Of a stretch of 64,000 bases of DNA, positions 58,953-64,000 are shown piece after piece. The stretch is from CBDCUF01 sp965222525 (GTDB lineage Bacteria > Pseudomonadota > Alphaproteobacteria > Rickettsiales > UBA8987): contig OZ244955.1 of NCBI GenBank assembly GCA_965222525.1, positions 1,984,001-2,048,000 of the forward strand, in the 5' to 3' direction. Under the pieces are notes generated by a model that was not told where the DNA came from, did no database searches, and saw nothing but the letters and a program-made list of their open reading frames with translations. The translations under genes were made by a program, and so were the position numbers. Within the stretch, counting starts at the first letter, position 1. Each line of letters opens with the position of its first letter.

Positions 58953-61166
58953 TTAAGCTGCATTATACCAGGTATGCCTATCTGAATTATATTCTTTAGT
59001 ACCGAAAATTCTAAAACGCTCCCCACGTGAATCTAGGTTCTTCTTTATAATTTGTAGCACTGTGCTATCTGCTAATTTACCTACCTTTCCTGCTTTAGTT
59101 CTATATTCACAAAGGCTAGGGATTTGCTCCACCTTTTCTGCTATTTCTTTATGATTTAAGTATTTTAAATCCTCACTATCCATATTGGACGCAAGGTAAT
59201 TTTGTAATATAATTTGTTGCTTTGCACGTGGGTCAACCCTCCATTTGACATGGGCAGCTTCTTGATTCTGCAAGTTCTTGGCAAATAATTTGGTAATGCA
59301 GTCTTTTTTAAAGCTGTTTTTAGAAAACAATTTCTGGGAATAAAGGGGCAACATAGTGTACTTTGCCGGTATATTTTCATGCTCAGAGGTTGTAAGGACT
59401 GCAAACTCTTGTCCTTTACTATCAGTCTCACACACTTTTAGTCTATCTAATACGCCCTCTTTTCCTAACACGAGGTAAACCAATACATCGCTCTCTACTT
59501 CACCAACAAAATAGGCTTTACCTTCCACTACTACTTTTGGGGTATCAATATCATCAAGGCATTCACACAAGAAGTTGGCCAACTGCGTAGAGGCAGTTTC
59601 ATAATATTCTAACTCTACCGGCTCAACAGATTTTATATTGTCACAATCTAGGCAATGTATAAAAGGCTTTGCATCATTATATTCTATATCTACAAATTTT
59701 CCGCTTCCACAGTCACACGGCAACCTTTCTAATTTTTTGGAGCGTTCTTTCCTTAAAATCCCAAATTTTTCAGCAGCCCCCAACACTTCAACAGGCCAGG
59801 ATTTGTACGTTGAATAAGGCACTACTGGCCTATTATCGTTTGCCGCCGCGTTTTCTATAGAATTACATATAGCTCTGAGAGCAACTGCAAAGTCAGGAAT
59901 CTCTACTTCTTTTCCTGTTTTGTTTTCCAATTGTATGTTAGCCGTTTTTAAACACTCCCTTATTTCCTTGTCAATTCCCTCAAACCCAAGATTACAGCCA
60001 CTATTTCCAGAAATTCTAAATCTCTTTGTGCCATCTTCCTTTGTTAGCTCATTATAAAAATGCACAATACACTCTATCCACGCTAAGGAAAATTCATTGA
60101 TATTTACCGTGTTTTTTGATGTTTCCCTCATCTTTAAATAATCTTCCAGGCTGGTGTATATATCATCCTGGTTGCTACTAATCCGCTCTTTTTGCCCTGT
60201 ATCCAGGACAATTCTATCTTTTCGGTAAAATGTTCCCTGCAACCTCAGGCCACGTATAAAAATATCGTTTACGTTTTTGCTGCTATTAGTGCAAAAATCC
60301 ACCCTTCTGTTTGTAATGAGTTGGTTCATTACCAACGGCAGGTTATATACCTCATCATCTTTTTTCAGTTCTTGTATTTCCTGTCCTAACACAGCCTTTG
60401 AAAAAGCGAGTTGCATCTTGTTTCTAAACTTCGCACCCTTATTGCAACAAATATCTAATTCCCCTAGCTCACGGTCATATACGAAGGCCACATCAAAAGA
60501 AGGCTTGGTAAGAACATCACAGTGTTGCCCATTCTTCCACTGAGGTATAGTAATCGGCATATTCTCAGCAATGGCAAACAAATGGTCTTTGCCCTCATAA
60601 CAAACATGCTTTATCTCGCAATTTTTGCCGTGTGTAAGGACTTTTAGCTCTTCTTTGATTGCTTCACGTAGATTGTCCACCTCCTCTTTGGTAATATCTT
60701 TGTCGCGAAAAATTATGTCTGTATTTCTTCTATTCCAGTAACTTTCGCTATGGGCATTAAGGCTGTATAGAAGATAAAACTCAGAAATAAACTCTGGTTC
60801 GTTGCCAAGAAAATAAAGAATTTTGTCACACTCCCTCTCAATTCCTTCTATTTCAAGGCCATCCAATAAATATTTATACGCACTAACCTGACGCATGTGT
60901 GCTATCAGGGCTAACAATGCCTTTTCCTTACTAAGGACGTATATTTTCCTAAAATCATTATCAACATTACCGGCGGCTTCCCCTAGGTCAGGGATAGAAT
61001 CTGCAATGTGCTGCTTATATGCTTCTGCCTTCTTTTCTTTTTTGAGCTGCTCAAAATCTGCAATGTCAGTTAATAGCCCTTGGCCGTGAAAGTATTGCTG
61101 CAAGCGGCTTGGGGTGGCTGCCCCTGCTACTTTTTGCCATGTAAAACTACTTAATAAATTTGGCAT
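58953..61166 (-). CDS. Large unknown protein with a zinc-type motif, 737 aa
   Basis: I do not recognise this family. It is soluble, mixed alpha/beta, with no signal or membrane segments. The N-half includes ALLALIAHMRQVSAYKYLLD and CDKILYFLGNEPEFISEFYL (helical) and a beta-like GQHCDVLTKPSFDVAFVYDR. A Cys set, LPCDCGSGKFVDIEYND then PFIHCLDCDNIKSVE (about residues 495-525), looks like a zinc ribbon. The C-terminus (AKQQIILQNYLASNMDSEDL, EIAEKVEQIPSLCEYRTKAG, GERFRIFGTKEYN) resembles a wHTH-like end. It is the tRNA-proximal gene of the island and on the same strand as the R-M operon. No nuclease or ATPase motif is obvious. Confidence 0.6.
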   Translation of the reverse strand: MPNLLSSFTWQKVAGAATPSRLQQYFHGQGLLTDIADFEQLKKEKKAEAYKQHIADSIPDLGEAAGNVDNDFRKIYVLSKEKALLALIAHMRQVSAYKYLLDGLEIEGIERECDKILYFLGNEPEFISEFYLLYSLNAHSESYWNRRNTDIIFRDKDITKEEVDNLREAIKEELKVLTHGKNCEIKHVCYEGKDHLFAIAENMPITIPQWKNGQHCDVLTKPSFDVAFVYDRELGELDICCNKGAKFRNKMQLAFSKAVLGQEIQELKKDDEVYNLPLVMNQLITNRRVDFCTNSSKNVNDIFIRGLRLQGTFYRKDRIVLDTGQKERISSNQDDIYTSLEDYLKMRETSKNTVNINEFSLAWIECIVHFYNELTKEDGTKRFRISGNSGCNLGFEGIDKEIRECLKTANIQLENKTGKEVEIPDFAVALRAICNSIENAAANDNRPVVPYSTYKSWPVEVLGAAEKFGILRKERSKKLERLPCDCGSGKFVDIEYNDAKPFIHCLDCDNIKSVEPVELEYYETASTQLANFLCECLDDIDTPKVVVEGKAYFVGEVESDVLVYLVLGKEGVLDRLKVCETDSKGQEFAVLTTSEHENIPAKYTMLPLYSQKLFSKNSFKKDCITKLFAKNLQNQEAAHVKWRVDPRAKQQIILQNYLASNMDSEDLKYLNHKEIAEKVEQIPSLCEYRTKAGKVGKLADSTVLQIIKKNLDSRGERFRIFGTKEYNSDRHTWYNAA

Positions 61167-61250
61167 TACAAAAAATTCCTATACTAACCGGCAGTTCTAC
61201 CGGTTTTCTTTAGCTAGGAATATACAGCTTTTTACCAAATTTTACAAAGA

Positions 61251-61286
61251 TTATCCGAAACATATATTACCGAAAAGTTACCGAAA
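61251..61286. promoter_or_regulatory. TTACCGA sites, right end of island (likely integrase/Xis arm sites)
   Basis: TTACCGAAA at 61267 and 61278 (11 bp apart) with a third, weaker TTATCCGAAA at 61251. The pair mirrors the left-end sites at 50193 and 50204 in sequence, spacing and orientation. It lies 75 bp from the tRNA-Glu repeat. Confidence 0.55.
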
Positions 61287-61354
61287 CAATAGATTTTTCT
61301 GCTTGCTCAAAGTCACTAAAGCATCATATTTATCTGAAAAATAACAAGAAATCC

Positions 61355-61430
61355 TGGTGACCCCTACGGGAATCGAACCCGTGTTTCCACCGTGAAAGGG
61401 TGGCGTCCTAGACCGCTAGACGAAGGGGCC
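61355..61430 (-). tRNA. tRNA-Glu(TTC), island integration site
   Basis: 76 nt including an encoded CCA. The minus strand starts GGCCCCTTCGTCTAGCGGTC; acceptor GGCCCCT pairs with AGGGGTC (one G-T). The anticodon loop is C-T-TTC-A-C with anticodon TTC at about 61394-61396, and the T-loop GGTTCGAATCC is perfect. The 37-bp segment 61362-61398 is duplicated at 50035-50071, so this gene is the attachment site and is kept intact. Confidence 0.96.
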
Positions 61431-61962
61431 AATAGAGATGTCAGAAAACGGATATCATAAGCTGGATAAGTGGTAATATTATGAATACTATAGCCAGCAA
61501 GGGAAGACTTTCTAGCAGTTCAAACACCAAACAGCAAGATGAAAATTATGCAGTGTAAGAATTTTAGAATATGTTGTCGCAAGACACATAACGATCTGCA
61601 AATACGGTTTTTCTGTGCTCCCGGCTTTCAGGGATATCTAACACGCTAGAACTTCCGATCCTCGAGAACCAGTATTTTCGCCATATTCTCCATCTCATGG
61701 CAACACTTCCTAGGAAATATCAGATTAAATCTGAGCTAATATGAAGTTATATTGCTATAATATTTCCTAGTTACACTCGCACATCATTTATGCTTGCTCT
61801 TGCAGAACACAGCTTAGCCGACTTATATAGCATTATCAATTTTAGTTGTTCCAAATAATTACCGTTATTTTGCAACGACTATAAAATTGGAAAGACTATA
61901 TCTATCTAGACGTTATGCATTTTCCTGCTATTGTAGCTTATACATATTGCGAGTTACACATA
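61431..61962. other. Gene-free stretch between tRNA-Glu and aroB
   Basis: About 530 bp with no supported ORF. A 10-bp inverted repeat TAGGAAATAT (61711-61720) and ATATTTCCTA (61760-61769) brackets a 39-bp A/T-rich loop. It should contain the tRNA promoter near 61440-61480 and the aroB promoter near 61880, but no box was convincing. An upstream in-frame ATG for aroB at 61915 has no Shine-Dalgarno. Confidence 0.4.
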
Positions 61963-63069
61963 ATGCAAACAGTCACTGTAAATCTGGATCATCGCAGTTA
62001 TGATATAATTATCGGGGACGGCCTGTTATATCAGGCGGTCGATTATATCGGCGGTCTTCTGCCCAATAATCGTGTGTTTATTATTACTGATAGTAATGTA
62101 GCGAAATATCATCTGGAGACACTGGAAGAAGCGCTGGACAGTGCAAAAATAAACCATACTACAATTATTCTCCCTCCCGGCGAGGGTACCAAAAGTTTTG
62201 CCAGTTATGAGAAGCTGCTGAACAGCCTGCTATCGCACCGTCCGGAGCGGCGGGATACACTGATTGCGCTGGGAGGCGGGGTGATTGGTGATATAGCAGG
62301 ATTTGCAGCGGCAACCCTGTTGCGTGGGGTGAATTTCATCCAGATTCCGACTACCTTGCTGGCAATGGTGGACAGCTCGGTCGGCGGGAAAACCGGTATC
62401 AATACCGCTTACGGCAAGAATCTTGTCGGCAGTTTTTATCAACCGCAACTGGTGCTGGCCGATACCGGCCTGCTTAATTCCCTGCCTGGGCGGGAGATAC
62501 TGGCTGGCTATGCGGAGGTGGTAAAATACGGTCTGATAGGCAATGCCGGATTCTTTGCGTTTCTGGAGCAGGGCAAACCGGAGGAATATGATCCGGAATT
62601 TGCACAGAATGCAATAAAAACCAGTTGTCAGATGAAAGCACAGATTGTCTCCGAGGATGAACGTGAGGGTGGCAAGCGGGCGCTGCTTAATCTCGGCCAT
62701 ACTTTCGGTCATGCGCTAGAGGCGGAGACCGGCTATTCGGATAAATTGCTGCATGGTGAGGCTGTGGCTATCGGTATGGCGCTGGCATTCCGGTTTTCCG
62801 AGCGGATGGGAATTTGCCCCGCTGGTGATACCGAACGGGTGATTGCGCATCTGACGAAAGTCGGACTGCCTGTCTCACCGCTTGATATAAAAGGTATTGA
62901 TTTCACCGCCGGGAAGCTTGTGGAACATATGCTGCAGGATAAAAAGGTACAAAAAGGCCGTCTGGTATTCATACTTGTTGAAGGAATCGGCAAAGCCTTT
63001 ATAAAGAAAAACGTCGCACAGGATGATGTGCTGGCTTTCCTTCGGGATGTTTTATCGTCCTATAAATAA
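61963..63069 (+). CDS. aroB: 3-dehydroquinate synthase AroB
   Basis: About 368 residues from the ATG at 61963, where family homology (MQTVTVNLDHRSYDIIIGDG) begins. It makes 3-dehydroquinate from DAHP, using NAD and a metal. Motifs are PPGEGTKSFASYEKLL, IALGGGVIGDIAGFAAATLL, IQIPTTLLAMVDSSVGGKTG and the metal-binding EVVKYG plus LNLGHTFGHALE with HGEAVAIGM. aroK is not adjacent; the CorC-like gene follows after 9 nt and may be co-transcribed. Confidence 0.96.
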   Translation: MQTVTVNLDHRSYDIIIGDGLLYQAVDYIGGLLPNNRVFIITDSNVAKYHLETLEEALDSAKINHTTIILPPGEGTKSFASYEKLLNSLLSHRPERRDTLIALGGGVIGDIAGFAAATLLRGVNFIQIPTTLLAMVDSSVGGKTGINTAYGKNLVGSFYQPQLVLADTGLLNSLPGREILAGYAEVVKYGLIGNAGFFAFLEQGKPEEYDPEFAQNAIKTSCQMKAQIVSEDEREGGKRALLNLGHTFGHALEAETGYSDKLLHGEAVAIGMALAFRFSERMGICPAGDTERVIAHLTKVGLPVSPLDIKGIDFTAGKLVEHMLQDKKVQKGRLVFILVEGIGKAFIKKNVAQDDVLAFLRDVLSSYK

Positions 63070-63078
63070 AAAGTAACC

Positions 63079-64000
63079 ATGCTGCTCATTTCGGTATTTG
63101 TTCTGCTGTTGCTGTCGGCGTTTTTCTCCGGCTCGGAGACCGGCTTTACCGCTGTCAACAAGGCGAGGATGCATAAGCTTGAAAGCGAGGGCAACCGGCG
63201 TGCAAGGATGGTCAAGCGGTTATATGAGGATAAGGACCGGCTGATCGGCACTATCCTGCTTGGCAATAATGCGGTTAATATCCTTTCCTCGGCTCTGGCT
63301 ACTACCCTGGCGCTCAATCTGTTCGGCAATGAGGGGGTGGCATATGCCACTATCGCAATGACATTGCTGGTGCTGATTTTCGCCGAGGTGTTGCCGAAAA
63401 CCTATGCTTTCCGCAATTCCGACAAGGTGGCCATGGCGGTTGCGCCAATATTCATCCTGTTGATGAAGTTGCTATATCCGCTTACCGCACTGGTACAGTT
63501 CATCGTCAATATTTTCCTTAAACTGTTTCGTATGGAAAAAGTTGAGGGTATCGGGCTGCACGGCACCGATATATTACGTGGCGCGATTGAAATGCACCAT
63601 CAGGAGGGAGCGGTGGTCAAGGGTGAGCGGGATATGCTGGGCAGTATCCTCGACCTTGCCGAGCTTGATGTCGGCGAGGTGATGATTCACCGCAAGGAGA
63701 TGCAGATTATCAATGCGGATGAGCCGGTGGAGAAGATTATCGAACAGGCATTCGGCAGTCCCTACAGCCGTATTCCGGTATGGCAGGAGAATCCGGATAA
63801 TATTATCGGAATTCTGTATAACAAGGATCTGGTGCGCAGCCTGATGGAGAATCCCGAAGTCGGACAGCTTGATATAAGGCAGGTTATCAAGGAACCGTGG
63901 TTTGTGCCGGAGACGACCTCGCTGCAGGACCAGTTACAGGCTTTCCGCAGCAAGCATAATCATTTTGCACTGGTGGTTGATGAATATGGCGGGCTGCTCG
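63079..64000 (+). CDS. CorC/HlyC-type membrane protein (CNNM + CBS), partial
   Basis: At least 307 residues; the 3' end lies outside the window. The DUF21/CNNM transmembrane part is LLISVFVLLLLSAFFSGSET with GFTAVNKARMHKLESEGN, then ILLGNNAVNILSSALATTLA and LIFAEVLPKTYAFRNSDKVA. CBS domains follow from about residue 195 (LDVGEVMIHRKEMQIINADE, FGSPYSRIPVWQENPDNIIG). The last residues (FALVVDEYGGLL) are the start of the second CBS strand. Related proteins take part in Mg2+/Co2+ handling; the exact substrate is unproven. Confidence 0.9.
   Translation, partial: MLLISVFVLLLLSAFFSGSETGFTAVNKARMHKLESEGNRRARMVKRLYEDKDRLIGTILLGNNAVNILSSALATTLALNLFGNEGVAYATIAMTLLVLIFAEVLPKTYAFRNSDKVAMAVAPIFILLMKLLYPLTALVQFIVNIFLKLFRMEKVEGIGLHGTDILRGAIEMHHQEGAVVKGERDMLGSILDLAELDVGEVMIHRKEMQIINADEPVEKIIEQAFGSPYSRIPVWQENPDNIIGILYNKDLVRSLMENPEVGQLDIRQVIKEPWFVPETTSLQDQLQAFRSKHNHFALVVDEYGGLL

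Overview
The window looks like chromosome from an alphaproteobacterium of moderate GC that is not strongly host-reduced. The basis is family-level resemblance: ThyX-type thymidylate synthase, APS-reductase-type CysH, an APH-fold homoserine kinase, divergent miaA/serB, an AHL quorum-sensing pair, and flagellar export genes (flhB, fliO, fliP) lying singly among housekeeping genes. Complete enzymes for Ser, Arg, His, Thr, aromatic and Cys metabolism argue for a free-living or facultative life. I cannot name the genus from sequence alone.

Layout. 1-16.7 kb is core chromosome: rpiB (partial), three tandem pseudopilins, miaA, serB, rsmA, a SCO1-like gene, mutL, thyX, erpA, dgt, a TacAT-type toxin-antitoxin pair, fabD and flhB. 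It is peppered with intergenic repeats: three ~149-bp palindromic elements, a second palindromic family, and many short arrays with a 7-nt period. 16.8-22.6 kb is an assimilatory sulfur operon (cysI, met8/cysG-N, cysH, cysD) interrupted by accessory ORFs, two of them broken, and by a duplicated cysH tail. 22.7-28.9 kb holds thrB, a small lipoprotein, a TIGR03032-like gene and a repeat-rich autotransporter.

29-38.9 kb is accessory: small orphans, a transposase scrap, a quorum-sensing block (small ORF, XRE regulator, LuxR, LuxI, small ORF), a truncated IS3-type element, an Xre/RES toxin-antitoxin pair and decayed phage genes, one fused in frame to a rhombosortase-like membrane domain. 38.9-42.1 kb is core again (argH, fliO, fliP, hisI).

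42.1-61.4 kb is a composite of integrated islands. The left part has an AbiE antitoxin with two clear operators but a truncated toxin, an AlpA-like regulator, two related P4-type integrases and unknown cargo. The right part (50.07-61.4 kb) is bounded by a 37-bp direct repeat copied from the 3' half of tRNA-Glu(TTC). It carries an integrase, a type III restriction-modification pair with a NYN-domain nuclease between Mod and Res, an internal tyrosine recombinase, two small DNA-binding proteins and a 737-aa unknown zinc-motif protein. This is the best candidate for an undescribed defence system: six genes on one strand, mostly with 8-nt overlaps, and an intrinsic-terminator-like hairpin between mod and nyn-res. 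The window ends in core genes aroB and a CorC/HlyC-type membrane protein (partial).
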